DNA of 64,000 bases from a candidate division WOR-3 bacterium (GTDB lineage: Bacteria > Hydrothermota > Tepidihabitantia > SM23-42 > JAOAFX01), in the NCBI GenBank assembly GCA_039802005.1, contig JBDRVV010000005.1, positions 1 to 64,000 on the forward strand, given 5' to 3'. The position numbers and the translations under genes were made by a program. This document shows positions 42,980 through 52,465 of the stretch, in pieces. Every line of letters starts with the position of its first letter. The first letter of the stretch is position 1. Below the pieces are notes generated by a model that saw nothing but the letters and a program-made list of their open reading frames with translations, searched no databases and was not told the DNA's origin.

Positions 42980-43198
42980 TTATGAGTATTTTGCCACTTC
43001 TCTCAAAAGTCTTTCAGTCTCTTTAGCCTCTTTTTCATCTATCGGATTTATCGCAAAACCCGCATGGATCATAACATAATCCCCTACCTTAACTTCAGGT
43101 GTGAGCACAATAGATATCTCCTTACGCACACCCATAATTTCAGCAATTGCCATATCTCCATCAATTTTTTCTATTCTACCAACAACCGCTAAACACAT
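42980..43198 (-). CDS. hypC: Hydrogenase maturation chaperone HypC
   Basis: A 72-residue HypC/HupF protein: starts MCLAVVGRIEKIDG with the essential Cys2, then the VKVGDYVMIHAGFAI motif. It shuttles the Fe(CN)2CO unit with HypD to the large subunit of [NiFe] hydrogenase. AGGAAG precedes the ATG, within a 7-bp repeat tract. It is last of the hyp genes; hypD and hypE are not in the window. Confidence 0.96.
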   Translation of the reverse strand: MCLAVVGRIEKIDGDMAIAEIMGVRKEISIVLTPEVKVGDYVMIHAGFAINPIDEKEAKETERLLREVAKYS

Positions 43199-43265
43199 AA
43201 CTTCTCACTTCCTACTTCTCATTTCCCATTTCTCACTTCTCATTTCTCATTTCTCACTTCTCATT
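43199..43265. repeat. 7-bp GA/CT tandem repeat between hypF and hypC
   Basis: On the minus strand about nine imperfect units of GAGAAAT, GAGAAGT or GGAAGT. The tract encodes the last two codons and stop of hypF and provides the Shine-Dalgarno-like AGGAAGTGAG for hypC. It is purine-rich on the transcribed RNA. Confidence 0.85.
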
Positions 43266-45560
43266 TAATAAGTTCCCACATATCACTTGCCCGTAAGAGA
43301 TACAACCATCATTTGTTGGGAGTTTATGGTGTGTGAAAACTTTGAAATCATTATCTTCCATCCGTCTGATCATTAAATTCAACAAATATCTATTTTGAAA
43401 AACTCCGCCGGACAAAACTACTCTGTTCACGCCATAAATTCTACGCAGTCTTCGGACAATGTCAAGGGAAAATTGTGCTACCGTATTATGGAACTTTGCT
43501 GAAATAAGACCTTTATCAATACCCCTTTTAAGGTCGTTTAATATACCTTCAAGGATGGGACGGATACGAATTAGAAATTCATTATCGCAAGTGGAAGTCG
43601 TTACATTCCCTTGTCTTAAGTAATTCAGGGATATTTTAGAAATTTCGTAGGGATAATAATCCTTTATACCTTTTTTGGCTACATATTCTAAGTTTATCGC
43701 TGCCTCTGCCTCATAGGTTATTTCCTGGGTAATGCCAAGCATTGCTGAAATGCAATCAAAGAGTCTTCCCATACTTGATGTATAAGCAAGATTATAATTC
43801 TGTTCTATCATTTTAATTATTACATCAATTTCATTAGAATGAATGTTAAGGCATAAGTCTTTTATAAAATCCTTACCAAAAATTTTATAAAGATAGGCTA
43901 TCGCAATACGATAAGGTTTTTTAATGCTCTCTTCACCACCTGGTAAGGGAAGGTATTCTAAGTGGGCAACCCTTTTTTGATTTTTTAGATCACCGATAAA
44001 GAATTCACTACCCCATATATTCCCATCAAATCCGTATCCTGTTCCATCAAATGCAATACCAATTGCTGTTTCAGATATTTTATTCTCGCCCAAACAAGAA
44101 ACAATGTGGGCGATGTGATGCTGGACACCAATTTTTTTTAATCCCTTTTTCTTTGCTATCTCAAAGGCAACCTTGGTAGATAGATAATCTGGATGCAAAT
44201 CGTGCACAATCAACTCTGGCTCAATCTTAAACCATCTTTTATAATTTCCAACCATTTCATAGAAAAAATTTAATGTCTCAGAGTTATCAAGGTCTCCAAT
44301 GTGTGGTGAAACATAGGCATTCTTTTTATCAGCAAGGGTGAAGGTATTTTTTAAATAAGGTCCGGTTGCAAGGGTTGGTCTCACAGAAAATGGCAGTTCA
44401 ATCGGCACCGGCACATAACCCCTTGAGCGACGAATTATTGAAAATCCACGGTCTTTGAGATAAAATCCTATAGAGTCATCACATCTATTTATAATTTTAC
44501 GATTGTGGGTAAGATAGAACGAAACAATCTTTTTGAGCTTACTTTTCACTTCTGTATCATCCTTTACAAGTGGTTCATCTGCGATATTGGCACTTGTCAT
44601 AACAAGAAGTGGAATTTTCTCAAGAAGAAGATAATGAACCGGCGCATATGGCAGCATTACACCAAGATATGGATTATTTGGTGCAACCTCTTCACATACT
44701 TCACTATTTTTCTTTTCAAGTAGCATTATCGGTGCGACCGGAGATTTTATAAACTTTTTTTCTTGTGGTGTGACCCTCACTATTTTTTCCAGAACTTTTT
44801 CAGAAGCCATTATTGCAAATGGCTTCGTTGGACGATTCTTCAAAATTCTCAATTTATTTACAGCGCTACAATTCGTGGCATCACAGGCAATATGAAATCC
44901 ACCGATCCCTTTTATTGCAACAATCTCACCTTTTTTCAGCAAGTTTATTGCCTCAATTATCGGGTCTTTTGTTTTAATCATTTTTCCATCAATCCGGTAT
45001 ATTGAAAATTCTGGTCCACATACAAAACAGCAATCAGGCTGGGCATGAAATCTGCGATTATAGACATCTTCAAACTCTTTTTCACACTCCGGACACATTT
45101 TGAATTCTTTCATAGAAGTCTGCTGACGGTCGTAAGGTGTAGTGTAGATTATAGAATATCTGGGACCGCAGTTCGTGCAATTTATGAAAGGAAATTTGTA
45201 TCTACGATCTTCAGGATTAAAGAATTCTTTCAAACAATCTTTACAGGTTGCAATATCCGGTGAAATCTGGGTGAAACCACTGGATTGTTTACTGTGTTTT
45301 ATGACAAATCTTTTTTCTCCTTTGACTGGTATCTGTTTCACTGTAATTAATTCAATTATTGATGCAGCTGGTCTTTCCAATGAAAGTCTTTTTAAAAATT
45401 CTTTTATTCTTTTTGTATTACCTTCAATCTCTATCTCCACCCCGTAAGACGTATTGCGGACAAAACCGGTAAGATTTAATCTATTTGCCAGGCGGTAAAC
45501 AAAAGGTCTAAATCCCACACCCTGAACAATGCCTTTAACCTGAACAAGACTCCGCGCCAT
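43254..45560 (-). CDS. hypF: Carbamoyltransferase HypF
   Basis: A 768-residue enzyme that makes the cyanide ligands of [NiFe] hydrogenase from carbamoyl phosphate. The N-terminal acylphosphatase domain (VQGVGFRPFVYRLA, residues 12-25) is followed by two zinc-finger repeats (CKDC...CTNC and CPEC...CFVC, about 108-185). A YrdC-like domain is next (IKGIGGFHIACDA, near 215) and a Kae1-like domain (HHIAHIVSCL; FDGTGYG; GGVFQNRYLL). Length is typical. It starts 14 bases after hypB with no Shine-Dalgarno; its stop lies in the GA-rich repeat. Confidence 0.97.
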   Translation of the reverse strand: MARSLVQVKGIVQGVGFRPFVYRLANRLNLTGFVRNTSYGVEIEIEGNTKRIKEFLKRLSLERPAASIIELITVKQIPVKGEKRFVIKHSKQSSGFTQISPDIATCKDCLKEFFNPEDRRYKFPFINCTNCGPRYSIIYTTPYDRQQTSMKEFKMCPECEKEFEDVYNRRFHAQPDCCFVCGPEFSIYRIDGKMIKTKDPIIEAINLLKKGEIVAIKGIGGFHIACDATNCSAVNKLRILKNRPTKPFAIMASEKVLEKIVRVTPQEKKFIKSPVAPIMLLEKKNSEVCEEVAPNNPYLGVMLPYAPVHYLLLEKIPLLVMTSANIADEPLVKDDTEVKSKLKKIVSFYLTHNRKIINRCDDSIGFYLKDRGFSIIRRSRGYVPVPIELPFSVRPTLATGPYLKNTFTLADKKNAYVSPHIGDLDNSETLNFFYEMVGNYKRWFKIEPELIVHDLHPDYLSTKVAFEIAKKKGLKKIGVQHHIAHIVSCLGENKISETAIGIAFDGTGYGFDGNIWGSEFFIGDLKNQKRVAHLEYLPLPGGEESIKKPYRIAIAYLYKIFGKDFIKDLCLNIHSNEIDVIIKMIEQNYNLAYTSSMGRLFDCISAMLGITQEITYEAEAAINLEYVAKKGIKDYYPYEISKISLNYLRQGNVTTSTCDNEFLIRIRPILEGILNDLKRGIDKGLISAKFHNTVAQFSLDIVRRLRRIYGVNRVVLSGGVFQNRYLLNLMIRRMEDNDFKVFTHHKLPTNDGCISYGQVICGNLLNEK

Positions 45561-45574
45561 TGATAAATAAATTT

Positions 45575-46225
45575 TTACTTTTTCTTAGCCAGTTCTTTTT
45601 TTATAAAATCAATAAGCTTATCAAACCCTCTACCATTTTTGGCTGAAACTTCAAATATTAATGCCTTAGGGTTTTTATTTACTATATTTTTTTTGGCTTT
45701 TTTGACCTTAAAATCCAGATAAGGCAAAAGGTCAATTTTATTAATGATCACAACCTTTGCCAGATGAAACAATAAGGGATATTTTATTGGTTTATCATCG
45801 CCCTCCGGGGTAGAAAGAATTGCGATCTTATAATCTTCACCAATTTCAAACTCGGCAGGGCAAACAAGGTTACCAACATTTTCAATAAGTATTAAATCAT
45901 AAGGTTTATCCACCTTAGGCAGGGTTTGGGCAATCATAAATGCATCAAGATGACATTCAGTTTGGGTATTTATCTGAATCGTATCAATCTTCAATTTATT
46001 CAACCTCTCGCTATCAATTGACCCCTTGATATCCCCTTCTATTACAAGGATTTTGAATCGCGATTTTAATCTTTTTACAATGTTCTCTATCACCGATGTC
46101 TTCCCTGAACCCGGTGAACCAATGATATTTAAAACCAAAGAATTTGACTTATCAAAAAATTTTCTATTTTCTTTTGCCCTTTCCTGATTTGATACCAAAA
46201 CAGGTTTGAGAATATTTATCTTCAT
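45575..46225 (-). CDS. hypB: Hydrogenase nickel incorporation GTPase HypB
   Basis: A 216-residue GTPase for nickel insertion. P-loop GSPGSGKTS at about 36-44, EGDIKGSIDSERL, the metal-binding ECHLDA (dimer-interface Cys-His) near 90, and NKIDLLPYLDF. The N-terminal CxxCGC motif and histidine-rich stretch of some HypB proteins are absent. GAAAGGAG precedes the ATG. Adjacent to hypA. Confidence 0.96.
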   Translation of the reverse strand: MKINILKPVLVSNQERAKENRKFFDKSNSLVLNIIGSPGSGKTSVIENIVKRLKSRFKILVIEGDIKGSIDSERLNKLKIDTIQINTQTECHLDAFMIAQTLPKVDKPYDLILIENVGNLVCPAEFEIGEDYKIAILSTPEGDDKPIKYPLLFHLAKVVIINKIDLLPYLDFKVKKAKKNIVNKNPKALIFEVSAKNGRGFDKLIDFIKKELAKKK

Positions 46226-46237
46226 AATACTCCTTTC

Positions 46238-46579
46238 TTATTCACCTTCTATTGATTCTACATAAAATTCCCTGCCCGATAATATCTCTATGGCTGTTTT
46301 CCCACATTGCGGACAAACAAATAACGGTTCTTCTATCTCATTTTCAAAATTACAATCACAGCATTTTATACGAATCGGAATATCAAAAAAATCGATCTTC
46401 GCAAATTCACACCGTGTTCCCTTTTTTAAATAATCAAAATAAAAATTTATTGCCTCGGGAGAAAATCCGGTGAACTTTCCAAGTCTAACTTTTATTAACT
46501 TTACCGAATTTATTTTATGTCTCTCTGCCTCCTGATTACAAAGGTCAACAAGCGACTTGGTTACACTATACTCATGCAT
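46238..46579 (-). CDS. hypA: Hydrogenase nickel chaperone HypA
   Basis: A 113-residue HypA. MHEYSVTKSL provides the nickel-binding His2, and a zinc site is formed by CCDC and CPQC near 73-92. It delivers nickel together with HypB. The gene is 12 bases from hypB and 35 from the propeller gene, so it may belong to the transcript that starts at the GT2 gene. Confidence 0.96.
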   Translation of the reverse strand: MHEYSVTKSLVDLCNQEAERHKINSVKLIKVRLGKFTGFSPEAINFYFDYLKKGTRCEFAKIDFFDIPIRIKCCDCNFENEIEEPLFVCPQCGKTAIEILSGREFYVESIEGE

Positions 46580-46614
46580 AATATAGGGAAAAAACTAATT
46601 CAATGTGCTTCAAT

Positions 46615-48780
46615 CTATTTGACAATAGCAAATTTACAAACCTTTTTATCATTACCGGTATTAATCAGTGCGAAGTATAAACCACTTGATATATTATGGG
46701 GAATGTGCCAGAGAACTTCGCCCAGGGAGTTTGGTTTCAATCCTTCTGTCAATTTTCTACCTGAAATTGAAAATATAATGACCGAAGCATCATTGGGAAT
46801 ATTCTTAATTCGTACCGCATCTCCTCTTATTACAGGATTTGGATATATTACTATACTGTCCAATGAAGAAGTGTCTTTTTTAATAATTTCAAGTTTTAGC
46901 AACCCATTCTGACTACCCAACCAGAAACAAGAACGATAAGAATCATAGCAAAATCCTTGGACCTGTATTATTTCGTTACTTACCGGCAAAAATTCTACAT
47001 TAACACCCAATTCATTGAACGTAAAACCTTTAAGCATTTTGTAGTTTATATCATAATTGTATACTCCATTGTCAGCCATTATCCATACCCTGCCTTCGCC
47101 ATCAGCGAGTACATCATAAATCACACCGCCATTAAAATTTTCTATGTGTTCAAAGATATTATTTACAAGCACCGAGACACCCACTTCATTAGCAATGTAA
47201 ACATTGTTTTTTTCATCTACTGTTATACCTGAACAGAACTGTGAAAGTAATCCATCGGTCTTTCCATACTTTAAATTAACATCATCACCGCGGTCAAAAA
47301 TAGTCCCCCTGGTATCAATCATCAAAACTCCACCTGCGGCATCAAAGATCGTACTAAATACACGCAAACTTGAATCTATTGCAAGTTCAACCTCAAATCC
47401 CGGGGTCCTATCGCCAAGGAGATACGCTGTTGTCAATGCAGAATCATATACCCAAATTTTGTCTGATGGTCCGGCAAGGGAAAGATACATATTATTCTTC
47501 AGGTCAAATTTCAAATCCCATATTGCTACAGTGCTATCAATACCGCGATACTTTTGCCTCAAATAATACCAGCTATTATTCTCTGGGTTAAAAGAAATTG
47601 CCAGTAAAGAATCTGTATAATGTAGAGCAAACCAGACTCTTTTATCCGGTGCAGTGACACAACGGTGGATGAATTTTGTTGGAACAAGTGAATCCTGACA
47701 CAAATTTTGCCAGGTATTATCATTCTTAAACCAACTAACCCCGCGTGCATCAACATTCCTTGTCCCGTGCGCAATGAAAACACCGTATTGATTTGCCGTA
47801 ATACTACAAATATGATTTGAAGCGAGACCATTGTCTTTTTTTAATTCCCATTGTTGATTGGGAAAATTATAGATACCTATTCCTTCCCCGAAATAATCGG
47901 ATTTAAAGGGATTGCCGGTGGCACAGAACCATTGACCTTTATAATTCTCAACATCATTGACCCTGGTCAGATATGGAATACCTGCGTTTAAAAGGCTTAA
48001 ATTTCCCTGAAAAAATATGCCAATTTGACGAATGGAATCAAGGGCAAGCAATAATGAATCACCGGCTTTTTCTATATCAACAATTTTATATCCGATAATT
48101 ACTGTATCAAAATAGATTCCGGTAAATCTGTTTAATCCTGCATCAGTTCCGACATATAGAACTGAATCTATAATTTTTAATTTTCTAATGTAGTTTTTAA
48201 GAAGTCCATTTTCCACACCATAAATAGTATAGTTCTGGAAATCATTGCTAAATCTTGTTATTTTTTCATCCGTTCCAATCCAGAATCCAGTATCGATTGC
48301 AATCGTCAGCACGTTATTGGAAGATAATCCTTGGAAATCATATACCTTTAAAACTCTGTCATCCTGGAAATTCTCTAATGTGCCTTTTGTATCTATGATT
48401 AACAAACCGTTTTGAGTTCCCACCAAAATCGTATCTTTTAAACAATAGATTGTATTCACCCTTGTGCAGGGCAAACATTCCATCGGATAAATCCGGATAT
48501 TAGTGAATGATTTATCAACCTGGACAAGTCCATTGTTCGAACCCGCCCAGATGTTTCCTGCACTGTCAATTGCAATGCATTGCTGACGATTAACCGTAAG
48601 TCCATCAGTATTTGTTAAAACTCTGAAAGTATTATTTAGATAATTATAACCAACAACACCACCATTAGTTGCTGCATAAACAAACGAATCGTTGACTGCA
48701 ATATTGTATATATAATTGTGATTTGTATAGAAAACTGGTTTTAACGAAATGGAAAGAATAAAAAATTCAATTAAAATCAT
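46615..48780 (-). CDS. Surface propeller protein with C-terminal sorting domain
   Basis: A 721-residue exported protein. A short hydrophobic N-terminus is followed by many two-component-regulator propeller-like repeats (VYAATNGGVVGYNY; IWAGSNNGLVQV; VLVGTQNGLLII; FWIGTDEKI). The C-terminal 80 residues are a Por/FlgD-like sorting tail (IFSISGRKLTEGL; SSGLYFALINTG; KFAIVK end). Unlike true sensors it has no kinase or DNA-binding domain. The ATG overlaps the GT2 stop as ATGA. Confidence 0.85.
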   Translation of the reverse strand: MILIEFFILSISLKPVFYTNHNYIYNIAVNDSFVYAATNGGVVGYNYLNNTFRVLTNTDGLTVNRQQCIAIDSAGNIWAGSNNGLVQVDKSFTNIRIYPMECLPCTRVNTIYCLKDTILVGTQNGLLIIDTKGTLENFQDDRVLKVYDFQGLSSNNVLTIAIDTGFWIGTDEKITRFSNDFQNYTIYGVENGLLKNYIRKLKIIDSVLYVGTDAGLNRFTGIYFDTVIIGYKIVDIEKAGDSLLLALDSIRQIGIFFQGNLSLLNAGIPYLTRVNDVENYKGQWFCATGNPFKSDYFGEGIGIYNFPNQQWELKKDNGLASNHICSITANQYGVFIAHGTRNVDARGVSWFKNDNTWQNLCQDSLVPTKFIHRCVTAPDKRVWFALHYTDSLLAISFNPENNSWYYLRQKYRGIDSTVAIWDLKFDLKNNMYLSLAGPSDKIWVYDSALTTAYLLGDRTPGFEVELAIDSSLRVFSTIFDAAGGVLMIDTRGTIFDRGDDVNLKYGKTDGLLSQFCSGITVDEKNNVYIANEVGVSVLVNNIFEHIENFNGGVIYDVLADGEGRVWIMADNGVYNYDINYKMLKGFTFNELGVNVEFLPVSNEIIQVQGFCYDSYRSCFWLGSQNGLLKLEIIKKDTSSLDSIVIYPNPVIRGDAVRIKNIPNDASVIIFSISGRKLTEGLKPNSLGEVLWHIPHNISSGLYFALINTGNDKKVCKFAIVK

Positions 48781-49505
48781 TTACAGAGCCATTTTTTGTT
48801 GAAAATTGACATAAGTCGTAACTTCCATACAAGCCAGAATGCCTCCCAGATTATTCTCTTTGACATCTTTGATGTTCCTGCTCTGCGTTCTACGAAGATT
48901 ATCGGAATTTCCTTTATGGGCAGGCGGGCACAGAACACACCATAGACACTCTGGATTTGAAATCCATAACCATCAACCTTAAATTTTTTCCAGTTTACAC
49001 TTTCGAGCGCGCGGCGCGAATAACACTTAAATCCACTGGTAAGGTCGCGCACCGGGACACCGGTGACAATCCTCGCAAAGATACAGGCAAAAAAGGACAA
49101 TAATAGTCTCTTCATTGGCCAGTTGACAACACTCACACCATTTATATATCTGGAGCCAATGATTAAATCATATTTATCTAAGAGCTCAATGAACCTGGGT
49201 AGATCATTCGGGTCGTGTGAAAAATCAGCGTCCATTTCAAAGACGAAATCGTAGTTATTTTCAAGCGCATATCCAAACCCAGTAACATAGGCAGTGCCGA
49301 GCCCCATTTTTCGAGGTCTTTTAATGATATGCACTCTATTATTTTGTTTCATTAGACTTTCAACGATCTCTGGGGTATTGTCCGAAGAGTTATCATCAAT
49401 TACCAAAACTTCAAGTTGTTCCGATTTTGAAAGAACTGCATTAATAATCTTCTCAATATTAACCGCTTCATTATAGGTTGGAATTATCACCAATCCACGC
49501 TTCAT
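48777..49505 (-). CDS. Polyprenol-phosphate mannosyltransferase (GT2)
   Basis: A 242-residue dolichol-phosphate-mannose-synthase-type GT2: VIIPTYNEAVNIEKII at 5-20, DDNSSDNT near 37-44, catalytic DADFSHDP near 88-95, GSRYINGV and TSGFKCYSR. No C-terminal membrane anchor is visible, as in short DPM1 types. It may transfer mannose from GDP-mannose (manC at 8.5 kb) to a lipid carrier. The start is ATG 49505; the ATG at 49514 overlaps the -10 box, so the message is leaderless. Confidence 0.92.
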   Translation of the reverse strand: MKRGLVIIPTYNEAVNIEKIINAVLSKSEQLEVLVIDDNSSDNTPEIVESLMKQNNRVHIIKRPRKMGLGTAYVTGFGYALENNYDFVFEMDADFSHDPNDLPRFIELLDKYDLIIGSRYINGVSVVNWPMKRLLLSFFACIFARIVTGVPVRDLTSGFKCYSRRALESVNWKKFKVDGYGFQIQSVYGVFCARLPIKEIPIIFVERRAGTSKMSKRIIWEAFWLVWKLRLMSIFNKKWLCK

Positions 49506-49512
49506 TATTTTC

Positions 49513-49540
49513 ATTATACTTAAAATAATCTACTTGTCAA
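49513..49540 (-). promoter_or_regulatory. Promoter of GT2 gene (leaderless type)
   Basis: TTGACA at 49535-49540, 16-base spacer, TATAAT at 49513-49518; 7 bases then ATG 49505. May also drive the propeller and hyp genes downstream. Confidence 0.87.
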
Positions 49541-49563
49541 TCAGATTTAATGGTAAGTAATTA

Positions 49564-49591
49564 TTGACTTTCGTTATAAATTTTATATAAT
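49564..49591 (+). promoter_or_regulatory. Promoter of tRNA-Arg and the TPR gene
   Basis: TTGACT at 49564-49569, 16-base spacer, TATAAT at 49586-49591. The mature tRNA begins 14 bases on. Confidence 0.85.
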
Positions 49592-49605
49592 CTAACTATG
49601 TCTGT

Positions 49606-49679
49606 GCCCCTGTAGCTCAGCAGGATAGAGCAGCGGTTTCCTAAACCGCAGGTCACCCGTTCAAATCGGGTCAGGGGTA
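49606..49679 (+). tRNA. tRNA-Arg (anticodon CCT)
   Basis: A complete 74-base cloverleaf: acceptor GCCCCTG/CAGGGGT with a terminal G-U, D arm GCTC/GAGC, anticodon stem GCGGT/ACCGC with loop TTCCTAA, T loop TTCAAAT. Discriminator A; CCA not encoded. The next ATG is 12 bases beyond the discriminator, so tRNA processing must cut the shared transcript. Confidence 0.96.
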
Positions 49680-49691
49680 TTTAGGAGAATT

Positions 49692-50351
49692 ATGAGAGAC
49701 ATGAAGCGAGGTCTTAAGACCGAAGACTCATTCCAGAAAACGATGGAAAAATTAATAAAATTTATTGTTCGGCATCGTGATATAGCAATCTGGATAGGGA
49801 TAGGTATTGTTGCAGCAATATTTGTTATAGGATATCTTTTTTATCCTTCAGAAAAAGTAAATCCTGAAGCAGAGTTGATTTATACACAGGCAATCAATTT
49901 TGTTACTATGGGAAGGCTGCAAGATGCGGAAAATTATTTTTTGCAGTTAACTGAAAAATATAATAATACAAGACCGGGTAAGGTAGCTTATTATTATCTC
50001 GGGGTGATAAATTACCACACTGCGCGATTCAGCGAAGCATTAGATTATTTTGATAAATTTCTATCTAAAGAAAAGAAAGACTTTTTATTAACCCCATCAG
50101 CACAATTTGGTGCGGGCTGTGCCGCCGAAGGATTAAAAGATTATGAACGGGCATTAAAGTATTATGAGAGTGTTGCCAAAAACAAAGATTCCCATTTCTA
50201 TTATTTGGGAATGCTCGCCTGGGGAAGGATAAATGGAATTTTAGGTAACACCGATAAGGCAAAAGAAATACTGCGAAAACTTCTGGAACAGAACCCACCC
50301 CAGGACATTACAAATGATGCAAAATTCTATCTTGGCTATTTTAATAAATAA
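49692..50351 (+). CDS. YfgM-like TPR membrane protein
   Basis: A 219-residue protein: cytoplasmic N-terminus (about 1-33), one transmembrane helix at about 36-54 (AIWIGIGIVAAIFVIGYLFY) and an outside TPR domain (GKVAYYYLGVINYHTARFSEAL). The topology matches YfgM-type proteins, which assist secreted or outer-membrane proteins near the translocon. AGGAG precedes the ATG. It shares a transcript with tRNA-Arg, and GH57 follows after 47 bases. Confidence 0.82.
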   Translation: MRDMKRGLKTEDSFQKTMEKLIKFIVRHRDIAIWIGIGIVAAIFVIGYLFYPSEKVNPEAELIYTQAINFVTMGRLQDAENYFLQLTEKYNNTRPGKVAYYYLGVINYHTARFSEALDYFDKFLSKEKKDFLLTPSAQFGAGCAAEGLKDYERALKYYESVAKNKDSHFYYLGMLAWGRINGILGNTDKAKEILRKLLEQNPPQDITNDAKFYLGYFNK

Positions 50352-50398
50352 TACCTATCTATTCATTTTTTGGTATTTAGGACCCGAAGAATTGATTA

Positions 50399-52465
50399 AT
50401 GATGAATAATCTATCGGTTGCATTCCTCTGGCACTTCCACCAACCGATATACTCAAATCCAGAAGATAAAGTTTTACCAATGCCCTGGGTCCGATTGCAT
50501 GCAATAAAAGATTATCTTGATATGTTAAAAAATCTACAGAATTTTCCACAGATTCATGCAACATTCAATTTTACACCCACCCTGCTCATGCAACTCCAGG
50601 AATATAAGGAAAACAAATGCACTGATCGCCAGTTTCTACTTTTCAAAAAACCAGCAGAAAATTTAACTATAGAAGATAAAATTGAAATCCTTAAGGATTT
50701 TTTTCTTGCGAACTGGGATGAAATGGTTGAACCCTATCCAAGGTATTTTTCTCTACTGATGAAAAGGGGCAAAAAACTTGTGCCAGAAGAATTGCCGAGT
50801 GTCGCCGAAAGTTTTACAACCGACGAATTCAGGGATTTACAAATATGGGCAAATCTTACCTGGATTGACCCTGTTTTTAGAGACGAGATAAAAGATTTAT
50901 ATCAGAAAGGCAGGAATTATAGAGAGCAGGATAAAGAACTCATTATTAACCTACAGAATAAAATAATTAATTCTATTTTTGATGAATATAAAAAAGCAGC
51001 AGAATCAGGACAGATTGAACTTACGACATCCCCACTATCACACCCAATTCTGCCCTTGCTTATTAATAGCAATCTTGCAAAAATATCAAATCCCAATCTC
51101 GAGATACCTTTTGAATTCAAACACCCCGAAGATGCAAAAGAACAAATCAAAAAGGGAATAGAAGTATTTGAAAAAATATTTGGATTTAAACCAAAAGGAC
51201 TCTGGCCGTCAGAGGGAAGTGTCTGCTCTGAACTGATCCCAATTATATCCGATGTTGGCCTTGAATGGATTGCAACTGATGAGGAGATACTTGCCCGCTC
51301 AATAAATATCTCATTCAAACGGGATGAAAATGGAATTCCAAATCACAGCAATCTGCTTTATAAACCCTGGAAAATGGGTAATATCAAGATATTTTTCCGG
51401 GACCATTTACTATCAGACCGCATTGCATTCGTATATAACAGATGGGAACCAGAAAAGGCAGTTGAAGATTTTGTAGGCAGGATAAAACAAATTGCGGGTT
51501 CCCTTTCACCGTTAGAAAAATTTATTCTTCCTGTTATCCTTGATGGCGAAAATGCCTGGGAGTATTTCGCGAATGATGGAACTGATTTTCTACAATTACT
51601 TTATAAAACCATTTCTGAACAAAAAATTCCAACAACGACATTCTCAAAATTTGTGAATGAACATTCAGAAGCAATTAATAGTCTCACAAACTTATTTCCT
51701 GGTTCCTGGATTGGAGCAAACTTCAATATCTGGATTGGTAAATCTGAAGACCATAAGGCATGGTTGATCATAAAAAATTTAAGGAATAAACTCGTTGAAT
51801 CGGGAATAAACGACCCTGAAATCTGGAGGCGATTATATTTCCTTGAAGGCAGTGACTGGTTCTGGTGGTTTGGAGATGATTTTTTCTCTGTTACAACCGA
51901 AGTATTTGACCAACTATTCAGACAGAATGCACTTTGGATATATAAAAAAATAAATATTGAACCACCGCATGAATTATTCCTGCCAATAAACCCCCAGACA
52001 GAGTTATATGCTACACAACCTATAGATTATATCTCACCCACCATTGATGGCAAACTGACATTTTTTTATGAGTGGTATAACGCTGGTTATCTTGACTTAA
52101 AAAGAACCGGTGGCACAATGCAGAGATTTGCTGGGCTATTTTCAAAGGTCTTTTATGGATTTGATGATAAAAATTTATACATAAGATTTGATATTTTAAA
52201 TCAGGATATAAACCAGTATGAATATGAAATAGATTTTGAGAGACCGGGTGGATTAAAATTTATTCTTAGTATGGAAAAAAATATCATCTTTAAAATAGAT
52301 GAATTTGTTGAAGTAGCAATTCCCCTTGATTACATAGGAACAATTAAAGATTACATAGAATTTATAATAAAGGCGCGTGAAGCTGGCAAGGAAATAGACC
52401 GCACACCGCTTTTAAGAGTAATTCTTACCCAGAAAGATATTATTTTAAAGAATTGGACAGTGTGA
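50399..52465 (+). CDS. GH57 glycoside hydrolase (alpha-glucan active)
   Basis: A 688-residue family GH57 enzyme. Motif HFHQP at 12-16, the nucleophile E272 in LWPSEGSV, acid/base D382 in LDGENAWE, and the later SDWFWWFGDDF motif are all present. The C-terminal 180 residues form an additional beta-rich domain. GH57 enzymes are alpha-amylases, branching enzymes, transferases or pullulanases, mostly in thermophiles; subtype not decided. No signal peptide, so it probably acts on internal glycogen-like polymer. No clear Shine-Dalgarno; two adjacent ATG codons. Confidence 0.93.
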   Translation: MMNNLSVAFLWHFHQPIYSNPEDKVLPMPWVRLHAIKDYLDMLKNLQNFPQIHATFNFTPTLLMQLQEYKENKCTDRQFLLFKKPAENLTIEDKIEILKDFFLANWDEMVEPYPRYFSLLMKRGKKLVPEELPSVAESFTTDEFRDLQIWANLTWIDPVFRDEIKDLYQKGRNYREQDKELIINLQNKIINSIFDEYKKAAESGQIELTTSPLSHPILPLLINSNLAKISNPNLEIPFEFKHPEDAKEQIKKGIEVFEKIFGFKPKGLWPSEGSVCSELIPIISDVGLEWIATDEEILARSINISFKRDENGIPNHSNLLYKPWKMGNIKIFFRDHLLSDRIAFVYNRWEPEKAVEDFVGRIKQIAGSLSPLEKFILPVILDGENAWEYFANDGTDFLQLLYKTISEQKIPTTTFSKFVNEHSEAINSLTNLFPGSWIGANFNIWIGKSEDHKAWLIIKNLRNKLVESGINDPEIWRRLYFLEGSDWFWWFGDDFFSVTTEVFDQLFRQNALWIYKKINIEPPHELFLPINPQTELYATQPIDYISPTIDGKLTFFYEWYNAGYLDLKRTGGTMQRFAGLFSKVFYGFDDKNLYIRFDILNQDINQYEYEIDFERPGGLKFILSMEKNIIFKIDEFVEVAIPLDYIGTIKDYIEFIIKAREAGKEIDRTPLLRVILTQKDIILKNWTV

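Noticed and set aside
43199-43265. Possible CRISPR array
   Set aside because: Units are 7 bp, directly adjacent and imperfect, with no spacers; no cas genes are present.
46580-46640. Leaderless promoter for hypA
   Set aside because: A TATATT directly abuts the ATG, and TTGAAT or TTGAAG boxes are at wrong distances (12 or 22 bases).
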